Shown here: positions 9,289-17,020 of the stretch, piece by piece
How positions within the stretch are numbered: position 1 is the first letter of the stretch
Layout of the letters: every line of letters starts with the position of its first letter
Assembly: GCF_007421815.1 (NCBI RefSeq)
Contig: NZ_VLNT01000002.1
Coordinates: forward strand, 268,634-332,633
Reading direction: 5' to 3'
DNA: 64,000 bases
Source of the DNA: Aeromicrobium piscarium
GTDB taxonomy: Bacteria > Actinomycetota > Actinomycetes > Propionibacteriales > Nocardioidaceae
Notes under the pieces: generated by a model
Told to the model about the DNA's origin: nothing
What the model saw: the letters and a program-made list of their open reading frames with translations, nothing else
The model's database searches: none
Program-made: the position numbers and the translations under genes

Positions 9289-11000
9289 GCCGCGCGATCC
9301 TGCCGATCGCGGACCGACGCACGACCACGCGCCACGCGTGGGCGCTGCTGCGTTCCCATCGGGGACCGTTGACCGTGAGCGTCCTGTTGTTCGCCGTCGT
9401 CGGCTTCGCCGGGATCGTGCCGCCCTTCGTCTTGGGCTCGATCGTCGATGTCGTCAACTCCGGCGACGGCACCGCCCGCGAGGTGCTGACGCGCAGCGCG
9501 ATCATCGTCGGCGCCGCGATCGTCGGGGCAGTGGCCACCACGGGGTCCGCCGTGCTTCTCGCTCAAGCGGCGAATCCCGCACTGGCGCGCCTGCGCGAGG
9601 AGGTGCTGGACCGAGCGCTGCACCAGGACACCGAGCGATTGGAGGCCGCGGGCACAGGCGACCTCATGTCCCGGGTGGGCGACGATGTCCGACAGATCAG
9701 CGAGTCGCTCGACAACGCCATCCCCGAGTTCGTCCGCGCGGGTGTCGCTATCGCCTTCACCGCGATCGGGCTGTTCGCGCTCGACTGGCGACTAGCGCTC
9801 GCCGGACTGCTGGCAGCACCGTTCTATGTGTTCGCGCTGCGGTGGTACCTGCCCCGTTCGGCACCCTTCTACCGGCGTGAGCGGATCGCCCAGGGCGAGC
9901 GGGCCGAGGCGCTCGTCGCCGGTGTGCACGGCGCCGCCACATTGCGTGCGCTCGGCCGCGAGGCGGGCGCTCGCGGCCGCATCCACCATCATTCGCGCGC
10001 GACGCTCAGCCAGGCCGTGCAGGTCTTCGCGCTGCTCACGCGCCTCTTCGGCCGCATCAACTTCGCCGAATGGGTCGGCCTGACCGCCGTGCTGACGACC
10101 GGATTCCTCCTCGTCCGCGCCGATGCCATCACGATCGGCGCGGCGACGGCAGCCGCGCTGTACTTCCACCGGCTGTTCAATCCCATCGGCGCCGTCTTGA
10201 TGATCTTCGACCAGATCCAGTCCTCGGGCGCATCGCTGGCCCGACTCGTCGGTGTGCTCGAGCTACCGTCACCGACACCCGAGCAGCCGCACGAGGGATC
10301 TCCCGTGGTGCGGCTGGACGGTGTCTCCCACCGCTATGGAGACGGTCCCGAGGTCGTCCGTGATGTCGACCTGGAGATCGCACCGGGTGAGCACGTGGCG
10401 CTCGTCGGTTCGACCGGTGCCGGCAAGTCGACGCTGGCGGCGATCGTCGCCGGGCACGTGGAGCCGTGCTCGGGCGAACGCGACGTGCGTGGTCGCTTGA
10501 CCCTCGTGTCCCAGGACGTGCATGTGTTCGCCGCGACCGTCCGCGACAACATCACCCTCGCCGCGGCGGGCCTCGACGATGACGGCGTCTGGGCGGCGAT
10601 GCGCACCGCTCGGTGCGCGGAATGGGTCGGCGGGCTCCCCAACGGCCTCGACACCCGCGTCGGCCACCTCGGGCATCCGCTCACCACCGCACAGGGGCAA
10701 CAGCTCGCTCTGGCCCGGTTGGCGGCGCACGACCCGCAGATCGTGGTGCTCGACGAGGCGACGGCCGAGGCGGGTTCGTCGGGCGCCCGGCTCCTCGACG
10801 ATGCCGCCCACGCGGTGATCGCGGGACGTTCCGCGCTCATCGTCGCCCACCGACTCAGCCAGGCCCGGGAGGCCGACCGCATCCTCGTCATGGAGCACGG
10901 CCGCATCGTGGAGGCCGGGACCCACGACGCTCTCGTCGCCGCCGGCGGCCACTACGCCGAGCTCTGGGAGGCCTGGAGCGCCCCCACCCTCGCCGACTGA
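9285..11000 (+). CDS. ABC exporter half-transporter with degenerate signature (subunit B)
   Basis: This 571-residue partner overlaps subunit A by four bases. It has a membrane domain (about 1-320) and an ATPase domain with intact Walker A GSTGAGKST, Walker B IVVLDEAT and switch histidine IVAHRLSQ. Its signature is replaced by LTTAQGQQLALARL. Combined with subunit A, one canonical ATP site forms (Walker A and B from this subunit, signature from the partner) and one site is dead. This is an extreme form of the asymmetry known in heterodimeric exporters such as TM287/288. Confidence 0.88.
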   Translation: MSRAILPIADRRTTTRHAWALLRSHRGPLTVSVLLFAVVGFAGIVPPFVLGSIVDVVNSGDGTAREVLTRSAIIVGAAIVGAVATTGSAVLLAQAANPALARLREEVLDRALHQDTERLEAAGTGDLMSRVGDDVRQISESLDNAIPEFVRAGVAIAFTAIGLFALDWRLALAGLLAAPFYVFALRWYLPRSAPFYRRERIAQGERAEALVAGVHGAATLRALGREAGARGRIHHHSRATLSQAVQVFALLTRLFGRINFAEWVGLTAVLTTGFLLVRADAITIGAATAAALYFHRLFNPIGAVLMIFDQIQSSGASLARLVGVLELPSPTPEQPHEGSPVVRLDGVSHRYGDGPEVVRDVDLEIAPGEHVALVGSTGAGKSTLAAIVAGHVEPCSGERDVRGRLTLVSQDVHVFAATVRDNITLAAAGLDDDGVWAAMRTARCAEWVGGLPNGLDTRVGHLGHPLTTAQGQQLALARLAAHDPQIVVLDEATAEAGSSGARLLDDAAHAVIAGRSALIVAHRLSQAREADRILVMEHGRIVEAGTHDALVAAGGHYAELWEAWSAPTLAD

Positions 11001-11020
11001 CAGCCCGACTCGCCTCGGCC

Positions 11021-11141
11021 GGTGGCGGTAGGTGGTCAACCTCTCGCCACCGTTGGCGGTACATCGGCAACCTCATGACGACTCGATGAGGTTGACCGCG
11101 TACCGCCGCTGGCGAGGAAGGGTTGAGCACGCACCGCCACC
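11021..11141. repeat. 121-bp foldback element
   Basis: Two arms of about 56 bases (11021-11076 and 11086-11141) are inverted copies around the nine-base loop GACGACTCG. Outer ends GGTGGCGGT/ACCGCCACC and inner ends CAACCTCAT/ATGAGGTTG pair perfectly, with a shifted, mismatched stretch between. It lies between the exporter and the thioesterase gene and contains no start-SD pair. It is far longer than a normal terminator. Confidence 0.7.
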
Positions 11142-11180
11142 GAGTTCGCCGGGGCGTCCTCAGACCACTAAGGTCGCACC

Positions 11181-11549
11181 ATGGCCAGCACCGTGACCCA
11201 TGTCGTGACCGCCGAGCACACCGCCCGGGCGGTCGGCAGCGGGGATCTGGAGGTCCTCGGGACCCCCGTCGTGATCGCCTGGCTGGAGGAGGCGACCTGC
11301 GCGGTCCTCGATATCGACGAGCGGCAGACGAGCGTCGGCACGCGGATCGAGGTCGACCACCGTGCTCCGAGCGCGGTCGGAGCGACCATCACGGCCACCG
11401 CCTCCCTCGCCCATCAGGACGGCCGGCTCCACCGCTTCCAGGTCGCCGCCCACGACGAGCACGGCACCCTCGTGGCCGCCGGCGAGATCCGGCGCATCGT
11501 CGTGGACCGGGAGCGATTCAACGCCCGTGTCCCCGATGTGGGAAACTAG
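11181..11549 (+). CDS. Hotdog-fold thioesterase (FlK-like)
   Basis: The 122-residue protein is a single hotdog domain resembling the fluoroacetyl-CoA thioesterase FlK and related small acyl-CoA thioesterases. Recognisable parts are VVIAWLEEATCAVLD near residues 30-44 and VGTRIEVDHRAPSAVGATI near 52-70. Such enzymes hydrolyse a CoA or carrier-protein thioester in the cytosol; the substrate is unknown. The start follows TAAGGT (11169-11174) by six bases with no ribosome site, so it is probably leaderless. bL37 follows 31 bases downstream. Confidence 0.8.
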   Translation: MASTVTHVVTAEHTARAVGSGDLEVLGTPVVIAWLEEATCAVLDIDERQTSVGTRIEVDHRAPSAVGATITATASLAHQDGRLHRFQVAAHDEHGTLVAAGEIRRIVVDRERFNARVPDVGN

Positions 11550-11580
11550 GACACCGAAGCGTCGAGATCAGGAGGACCTC

Positions 11581-11655
11581 ATGGGTAAGACCGGCCGCAA
11601 GCGCCGCGCGCGTCGCAAGAAGAACGCGAACCACGGCAAGCGCCCCAACGCGTGA
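11581..11655 (+). CDS. Ribosomal protein bL37 (24 residues)
   Basis: This very short gene starts at ATG 11581, with an AGGAGG-type ribosome site about five bases upstream, and ends at TGA 11653-11655. The product begins MGKTGRKRRARRKKN and ends NHGKRPNA, 24 residues in all and mostly Arg/Lys. Length, basic composition and the C-terminus NHGKRPN match bL37, the small 50S protein found in mycobacterial ribosome structures. In actinobacteria it often lies close to sigH/rsrA, as here. A strong hairpin terminator follows. Confidence 0.88.
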   Translation: MGKTGRKRRARRKKNANHGKRPNA

Positions 11656-11670
11656 GTCGTCACTGACGTC

Positions 11671-11700
11671 CGAGAGCCCCACCCCCGGTGGGGCTCTCGG
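11671..11700 (+). terminator. Hairpin terminator after bL37
   Basis: CGAGAGCCCCACC and GGTGGGGCTCTCG (11671-11699) pair perfectly around a short CCC loop 15 bases after the bL37 stop. There is no T-run, as is common in high-GC actinobacteria. It separates bL37 from the iron-controlled flavoprotein gene. Confidence 0.8.
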
Positions 11701-11704
11701 CATG

Positions 11705-11723
11705 TGAGGGTAGCCTTACTCGC
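11705..11723. promoter_or_regulatory. Putative weak iron box and -10 element
   Basis: TGAGGGTAGCCTTACTCGC matches the DtxR/IdeR consensus at 12 of 19 positions. It covers a -10 sequence TAGCCT (11711-11716), seven bases before the ATG at 11724. It is weaker than the box at 4735, but the product is a siderophore-interacting protein, so iron control is expected. Confidence 0.5.
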
Positions 11724-13538
11724 ATGCCACGACTACGCCGCGATGTCGAGATGTTCCCCATCAGCCTGCGCGAGCTGGAGGTGGCCGCCGTCCACGACGT
11801 GACGCCGGGCATGCGGCGCATCACCTTGCGCGGCGAGCAGCTGCGCGCCTTCACCACGCCCGACGGCATCGACGTCCCGGAGCTGCGCAACGACGGCTTC
11901 GATGATCACGTCAAGGTCTTCGTTCCCGGCGCGGGCGAGGAGCGGCCGGTGCTCCCGGTACAGGTCGAGGGCCACCTGGACTGGAAGGCACCTGACACCC
12001 GGCCGATCGCCAAGGACTACACTCCGCGACGCTGGGATCCCGAGGCCGGGGAGCTCGACCTGGATTTCGTCCGCCACGAGGCCGGCTTCGCCACTCGCTG
12101 GGCCGAGAACGTCCGCGTCGGCGACTCGGCCTGGATCGCGGGTCCGAAGATGTCCTCCGCAGTCCCCCACGATGTCGACTGGCTGCTCATCGCCGGCGAC
12201 GAGACGGCCCTTCCGGCCATCGGACGACTGCTGGAGGAACTGGACCCCTCTGTGCCGGCGACGGTGTTCGTCGAAGTCGCCGAGGCAGGCCATGAGCAGG
12301 AACTGCGGGTGGGGCCCAACACGGAGCTCACCTGGCTGCATCGCGACGGCGCGGAGCCCGGCACCACCGATCTGTTGGAGAAGGCGATCCGCGAGCTGGA
12401 CTGGCGCCCGGGCGATGCCTACTGCTGGGTGGCCGGCGAGGCCGCGACGCTCAAGCCGATCCGTGCCCACCTGGTCCACGAGCGTCAGGTCCCGCGCGAC
12501 TGCCTCGATCTGACCGGGTACTGGCGCCGTACCGAGGTGACCACCGACGACTCCGGCGTCCCGACCGACGATGTCGCCGATGACGAACGCATCGCCCGCC
12601 ACGAGCGCCTCCACGAGCTCACCGATCTGACGACACCGTTCGCGATCCGGGTCGCCGTCACCACCGGCGTGATCGAGGCGCTCGACGCCGAGCCGCGGTC
12701 GGCCGAGACCCTCGCCTCCCGGCTGGGTCTCCACGCCCCTTCACTGCGAGCCCTGCTCGACGTACTGGTCGCCGAGCAGATCGCCACGTTCGAGGCGGGA
12801 GTCTACGGACTCGACCTGATGGGGTCCGAGATGGCCGGGGACGGGCATTCCCTCGAGGAGTACCGCCTCGACGGCATCGAGGCGATGCTCCACCTGAGCA
12901 TCGCCGATCTCCCCGATGTCATCGTGAACGGCCGACCGACCCGCACGGTGGCCGAGCGCACCGCGGACGCCCCCGACCTCGTCGCGTCCCTGCGGCGGTT
13001 GGGCGAGGAGAACACCCAGTGGGTGGCACCGTCGATCGCTCAACGCCATGACTGGACTCGCTATGAGCACGTCGTCGCGCTCGGCCCGGGGGCGGGTCAC
13101 GTGCTCGAAGCGGTGCTGCGGCAGGCGCCGGACATCACGGCGACGCTCGTGGGCCTGCCGTCCGAGCTCGAGGTCGTCTTCGCCGAATCGCTGACTCAGG
13201 CCGGGCGAGTGACGGCCCATCGCGCGCATCCGCTCGCCCCGCTCTCGGTCACCGGCGACGTGGTCCTGACGGTGGATCTCCTGAAGACTCTCGCCGATGC
13301 GGACGCGGCGTTGGCGCTCGGCCAGTTCACGGCGCCGCGGATCGTGCTCGTCGAACGAGTGGCCGACGACCCCCACGATCACGAGGAGGCCGCCGCACAG
13401 CTCCTGCACTGGTGCGCTCACGGAACGGGTCTGCGCGACGAGGCGTCACTGCGCGCCCTCGTCGCGGACTCGCCGTACACGATCGTCGACGAACGCGACG
13501 CGGGCTGGGGCGTGCGCCTCTACACCCTCACCCGCTGA
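11724..13538 (+). CDS. Siderophore-interacting flavoprotein fused to methyltransferase-like domain
   Basis: The 604-residue product has two parts. Residues 1 to about 275 are a siderophore-interacting protein (ViuB/YqjH type), with RRWDPEAGELDLDFVRH, WVAGEAATLKPIR and the terminal LTGYWRR. These proteins bind FAD and reduce ferric siderophore in the cytosol to free iron. Residues from about 295 to the end resemble a small-molecule methyltransferase: a winged-helix dimerisation part (AIRVAVTTGVIEAL, LASRLGL) and a Rossmann-like part with a glycine-rich VVALGPGAGHVLEAV. SIPs alone are usually 250-300 residues. I chose ATG 11724 because the upstream GTG at 11688 lies inside a terminator and a -10 sits seven bases before 11724. 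Confidence 0.87.
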   Translation: MPRLRRDVEMFPISLRELEVAAVHDVTPGMRRITLRGEQLRAFTTPDGIDVPELRNDGFDDHVKVFVPGAGEERPVLPVQVEGHLDWKAPDTRPIAKDYTPRRWDPEAGELDLDFVRHEAGFATRWAENVRVGDSAWIAGPKMSSAVPHDVDWLLIAGDETALPAIGRLLEELDPSVPATVFVEVAEAGHEQELRVGPNTELTWLHRDGAEPGTTDLLEKAIRELDWRPGDAYCWVAGEAATLKPIRAHLVHERQVPRDCLDLTGYWRRTEVTTDDSGVPTDDVADDERIARHERLHELTDLTTPFAIRVAVTTGVIEALDAEPRSAETLASRLGLHAPSLRALLDVLVAEQIATFEAGVYGLDLMGSEMAGDGHSLEEYRLDGIEAMLHLSIADLPDVIVNGRPTRTVAERTADAPDLVASLRRLGEENTQWVAPSIAQRHDWTRYEHVVALGPGAGHVLEAVLRQAPDITATLVGLPSELEVVFAESLTQAGRVTAHRAHPLAPLSVTGDVVLTVDLLKTLADADAALALGQFTAPRIVLVERVADDPHDHEEAAAQLLHWCAHGTGLRDEASLRALVADSPYTIVDERDAGWGVRLYTLTR

Positions 13539-13540
13539 GT

Positions 13541-13618
13541 GTGGGGGTACCTCCCACGAGCGCAGCGAGTAGGGGGAACGTTTGGACGGTGACATCGGGC
13601 GTTCGACCGTCCAAACGT
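13541..13618. repeat. Two hairpins between convergent genes
   Basis: GTGGGGGTACCTCCCAC (13541-13557) is a near-palindrome directly after the preceding stop. ACGTTTGGACGGT (13578-13590) and ACCGTCCAAACGT (13606-13618) form a perfect 13-base stem with a 15-base loop. The pair lies between the convergent flavoprotein and anti-sigma genes and may act as a bidirectional terminator. Confidence 0.65.
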
Positions 13619-13655
13619 CACACTCACCGAGGACTCACGCTCAACGAGAAGACGG

Positions 13656-13922
13656 TCAGTCGGCTTGTTCGCGGAACTCGACGTGGACGGTGCGGATCGA
13701 CAGCAGGACACGCTCGCGCAGGGGCGGCGGCGCCGTCTCGCTGCACGAGCGCGAGAGCAACGCCTTGACGAGCACATCGATCTCGTACTCGGTCAGGCAG
13801 TCGCGGCAGTTGTCGATATGCGCCTGGATCTGCTCGCAGCTGGCGTCCTCGAGTTCATGGTCGATGAACAGGTAGAGCTTCTGGAGCGCTTCCGTGCACT
13901 CGGGTCCGTCGCACTGGCTCAT
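13656..13922 (-). CDS. rsrA: Zinc-binding anti-sigma factor, RsrA/RshA type
   Basis: The 88-residue protein has the ZAS zinc motif His-x3-Cys-x2-Cys as HIDNCRDC (His35, Cys39, Cys42), with further cysteines at 4, 9 and 29. RsrA/RshA holds SigR/SigH inactive under reducing conditions. Thiol oxidation forms a disulfide, expels zinc and frees the sigma factor. It lies 70 bases downstream of sigH on the same strand, as in streptomycetes and mycobacteria. Confidence 0.93.
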   Translation of the reverse strand: MSQCDGPECTEALQKLYLFIDHELEDASCEQIQAHIDNCRDCLTEYEIDVLVKALLSRSCSETAPPPLRERVLLSIRTVHVEFREQAD

Positions 13923-13992
13923 GCCGCCACCGCCTCACGGGAAAGAACACTAGGCCGATGGCGGCATTCCTCAGTACCCATCGTTCGCTCGC

Positions 13993-14649
13993 TCATGCGT
14001 CGTCACCCGCCTTCGCGACGGCCATGCCGCGGCCCCGGGCGTAGTCGGTCAGCATCTCGCGCAACTGGCGACGGCCACGGTGCAGGCGCGACATCACGGT
14101 GCCGATGGGCGTGTCCATGATCTCGGCGATCTCCTTGTACGGGAAACCCTCGACATCGGCGAGATAGACCGCGTAACGGAAGTCCTCCGGCAGCGCCTGG
14201 AGCGCCTCCTTGACGTCGCTGTCAGGCATCCGCTCGAGGGCCTCCATCTCCGCGGACTTCAGTCCGCTCGACGTGTGCGCCTCCGCGGCGGCTACCTGCC
14301 AGTCCTCGATCTCCTCGGTGACCTGCTGCGGCTGACGCTGCTTCTTGCGGTACGAGTTGATGTAGGTATTGGTCAGGATCCGGTACAGCCAGGCCTTGAG
14401 ATTGGTGCCGGGCTTGAACTGGTGGAACGAGCTGAACGCCTTGGCGTAGGTCTCCTGGACGATGTCCTCGGCATCGGCGGGATTGCGCGTCATGCGCAGC
14501 GCCGCCGAGTACAGCTGATCCAGGAACGGCAGAGCATCGGCCTCGAACCGCGCTTGGCGCTGTTCGGGGGTTTCCTCGTTGAGTACGACGTCGTCGGTGG
14601 CCATCTCCTCGAAGTCTACGGGGATCGGCCTCTCAGGACACGCGAGCAT
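13993..14649 (-). CDS. sigH: ECF sigma factor SigH/SigR (thiol-oxidative stress)
   Basis: The 218-residue sigma factor has region 2 around [20 protein letters not shown] and [19 protein letters not shown], and region 4 around [20 protein letters not shown]. It should direct polymerase to thioredoxin, mycothiol and protease genes after disulfide stress. A perfect SigH-type promoter lies just upstream, so it is autoregulated. ATG 14649 has AGGAGG six bases before it. A second in-frame ATG at 14604, also preceded by purines, would give a protein 15 residues shorter. Confidence 0.94.
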   Translation of the reverse strand: MLACPERPIPVDFEEMATDDVVLNEETPEQRQARFEADALPFLDQLYSAALRMTRNPADAEDIVQETYAKAFSSFHQFKPGTNLKAWLYRILTNTYINSYRKKQRQPQQVTEEIEDWQVAAAEAHTSSGLKSAEMEALERMPDSDVKEALQALPEDFRYAVYLADVEGFPYKEIAEIMDTPIGTVMSRLHRGRRQLREMLTDYARGRGMAVAKAGDDA

Positions 14650-14671
14650 CGACTACCTCCTCTGCAGCAAC

Positions 14672-14697
14672 AACGCGCGGACCCGCCGGCCTATTCC
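14672..14697 (-). promoter_or_regulatory. SigH/SigR autoregulatory promoter
   Basis: On the minus strand, GGAAT (14697-14693), exactly 18 bases, then GTT (14674-14672) match the SigR/SigH consensus GGAAT-N18-GTT perfectly. The start point should fall near 14665, just before the AGGAGG that serves ATG 14649. The -35 lies in the final codons of yedK. Confidence 0.88.
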
Positions 14698-15401
14698 GCC
14701 GCGACCGGCTCGACCAGTTCGGGACCGTTGTTGCGCACGTTGTTGACCGCGAGCGAGACCGGCCAGGCGTCGAGCACCCCGGGCGTGGCGGGGACGAGTT
14801 CCGGCAGCAGCTGTGCGCCGGGCACGTCGCGATCCAGCCAGTCGTCACCGATGCCGGAGGGAACCAGCAGCGGAGCGCGGTCGTGCAGCCGTCCGTCGTC
14901 ACCCTCCGCCGACGTGGTCAGGATGCTGTAGCTGAGCACCCAGGTGCCCTCCGGGTCCTTCCAGAACTCGTAGATCCCGGCGAGCCCGAGTCCTGCACCT
15001 TCCCGGCCGGTGAGGTAGAAGGGCTGCTTGCGCGGTTTCGCTCCATCGGCACCGGCCTGGGGCTGATACCACTCGTAGAACCCGTCGGCGGGCACCACGG
15101 CACGACGAGAGGCGAAGGCCCTCCGGAAGGACGGCTTCTCCGCGACGGTCTCAGAGCGGGCGTTGATGAGCTTGTTGCCGATAGAGGGGTCCTTGGCCCA
15201 GGAGGGGATCAGTCCCCAGCGCGCCGTCACGACCTCTCGCCAGGATCCCGACTCGTCCCGCCGGCCCACGATGAGAGGCTCAGGCTTGGTGGGCGCGGCG
15301 TTGTAGTCCGCCTCGGCCTCGACGTGCAGGTCGCCCAGTCTCGCCTCGAAGTCCCGTTCCAGTTGCGACGACGTTCGTGACGTCGCGTATCGGCCGCACA
15401 T
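14691..15401 (-). CDS. yedK: SOS response-associated peptidase, YedK/HMCES family
   Basis: The 236-residue protein begins MCGRYA, placing the essential cysteine at residue 2 after Met removal. The conserved NAAPTKP, FYEWYQP and RLHDRAPLLVP follow. YedK forms a covalent crosslink with abasic sites in single-stranded DNA and protects them during replication. Its end overlaps the sigH promoter. Its position between sigH and aroA matches Rv3226c in mycobacteria. No LexA box is obvious at its start. Confidence 0.93.
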   Translation of the reverse strand: MCGRYATSRTSSQLERDFEARLGDLHVEAEADYNAAPTKPEPLIVGRRDESGSWREVVTARWGLIPSWAKDPSIGNKLINARSETVAEKPSFRRAFASRRAVVPADGFYEWYQPQAGADGAKPRKQPFYLTGREGAGLGLAGIYEFWKDPEGTWVLSYSILTTSAEGDDGRLHDRAPLLVPSGIGDDWLDRDVPGAQLLPELVPATPGVLDAWPVSLAVNNVRNNGPELVEPVAAE

Positions 15402-15435
15402 GTCGTCATGGTGCCAGCCCCATCCAGCGAGTCGC

Positions 15436-15464
15436 CTGACGGATGTGGAGTCCTTGCCTAGGAT
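15436..15464 (+). promoter_or_regulatory. Candidate housekeeping promoter
   Basis: CTGACG (15436-15441) and TAGGAT (15459-15464) are spaced 17 bases apart, a fair match to the -35/-10 consensus. It points toward the gene at 15497. Confidence 0.5.
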
Positions 15465-15496
15465 GAGAGGCAGACGACGCCGACCCCGGGGACAGT

Positions 15497-16948
15497 ATGA
15501 GAGCCGACGACGCCCAGCGCACTTCGCAGCGCAGCGATGAGGCGTTGGTCAGTGCTGCCCAGGCGGGGGACGCCACCGCTTACTCAGCGCTCTTCGATCG
15601 TCACCGCCCGGCTGTCGAGCATCTCGCGGTCTGCCTGACCCGTGAGCGAGCCTCCGAGGCGCTCGTCGGCACCGTGTTCGCCGAAGGGCTGTCCCGCGTG
15701 CTCGCCGGAGAGGCCGACGATGCGGCGATCCGCCCATGGCTGCTCGGACTCACGCTCGATGCCCACGGCGCGGCGTCTCCCGACTCCGCGGCGTCGCGTG
15801 CCTGGCAGAGCCTGACACCGGTTCATCGCACGGTCCTCTGGCACACGGTCGTCGAGGAGGCTCCGGCCGCCGAGACGGCCCTCGTGGCCGGCGTCCGGCC
15901 CCAAGAGATCCCCGCGCTCCGGGCCGGAGCGGAGACCGCCCTGCGGACGGCCTATCTCACTCGCCAGCGCGAGGATGCCGCCGCCCTGCATGCGCGCACC
16001 CATCTGGACGATCTCTCGGCCCACGCCGACGCGTGCGCCACGTGCCTCGGCCTGTGGTGGGCCGTCGAGGACCTCACCCATGCCCACGAGCTGGCCGCAG
16101 CGACCCTCGGGCCCGTGGCGGGACGCTACCTGCGCGAGCCCACCTCACGGCGCGCCGCTCCTGTGCGTCCGCGCTGGGTGCCCGCGGTTCTCATCGCCAC
16201 CGCCGCCACCCTCCTGGCGGCCACGAGCGCGGGCGCGCTCGCAGTCGCCCAGTGGGGTCCTTCCAGCGTCCCCACCGCGTGGGGTGGTCTTCCGTCCGTG
16301 CCGAGCGCCAGCGCCTCTCCCACACCGGATCCCGAGACCCCTGAGGAGCCCACGCCGGAGAGCACCGAACCCACCACGGCCGAGCCCTCGCCGGACGACG
16401 AGGACACGCCCGAACCCTCGACCGAAGCCCCTGCGCCCTCGACACAGCCACCCGATGCTCCTCCACCGAGCGCGCCGCCCGCCGCCATGGGCGTCGGCTT
16501 CGCCTTCGGCGATCCGGACCGGCTCGCCGAAGGCGGCCAGCGCCTCGTCCGCATGAATCTGCAGTTGGTCGGCGAGCAGGCCTCGCCGGGCGCCCGACAG
16601 GTCACGGTGCGCTTCGATATCGACACGACCTTCAGGTTCTCCGGCGCCTCCGGCCTCTCCTGCGCCCCGTCCTCGAGTGCAGTGACCTGCACCCGGACGC
16701 TGCGGCCCGGTGAGACCGCTCGGGCCTCGGTGACGGTGGTCGCCGATGAGGTCCGTGGCCGGGCCCACGTGTGGTCGAGCGATACGTCGGGATCGCCGCG
16801 CGGCCACTCCTTCTCCTTCGGCCCGTGGGCCGGCGGGGAGACCCCACCGCCCAAGCCCGGGCCCGTCCCCGAGGACACCCCCGGGCCCAGCGGCGGCGAC
16901 GCCCCGACCTCGGGTGATGACGACACGCGTCGTCCAACCACGGAGTGA
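15497..16948 (+). CDS. ECF sigma-like protein fused to zinc finger, membrane helix and outer domain
   Basis: This 483-residue protein joins several modules. Residues 15-75 resemble sigma region 2 (ALVSAAQAGDATAYSALFDR), and about 105-155 resemble region 4. An anti-sigma-like His-x3-Cys-x2-Cys follows as HADACATC (176-183). A membrane helix lies at about 228-250, then a Pro/Glu/Thr-rich linker (about 260-330), an Ig/CARDB-like outer domain (about 333-440) and a second Pro-rich tail. It looks like a sigma factor and its membrane anti-sigma in one chain, perhaps released by proteolysis or sensing the envelope. Region 4 is poorly conserved, so DNA binding is uncertain. Confidence 0.72.
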   Translation: MRADDAQRTSQRSDEALVSAAQAGDATAYSALFDRHRPAVEHLAVCLTRERASEALVGTVFAEGLSRVLAGEADDAAIRPWLLGLTLDAHGAASPDSAASRAWQSLTPVHRTVLWHTVVEEAPAAETALVAGVRPQEIPALRAGAETALRTAYLTRQREDAAALHARTHLDDLSAHADACATCLGLWWAVEDLTHAHELAAATLGPVAGRYLREPTSRRAAPVRPRWVPAVLIATAATLLAATSAGALAVAQWGPSSVPTAWGGLPSVPSASASPTPDPETPEEPTPESTEPTTAEPSPDDEDTPEPSTEAPAPSTQPPDAPPPSAPPAAMGVGFAFGDPDRLAEGGQRLVRMNLQLVGEQASPGARQVTVRFDIDTTFRFSGASGLSCAPSSSAVTCTRTLRPGETARASVTVVADEVRGRAHVWSSDTSGSPRGHSFSFGPWAGGETPPPKPGPVPEDTPGPSGGDAPTSGDDDTRRPTTE

Positions 16949-17020
16949 CCCCGCCACGGCGACGGATGAGCGACTCAGGTCGCGGATGCCGGGCTCGTCC
17001 GGGTGCGGTAAGAATGACCT

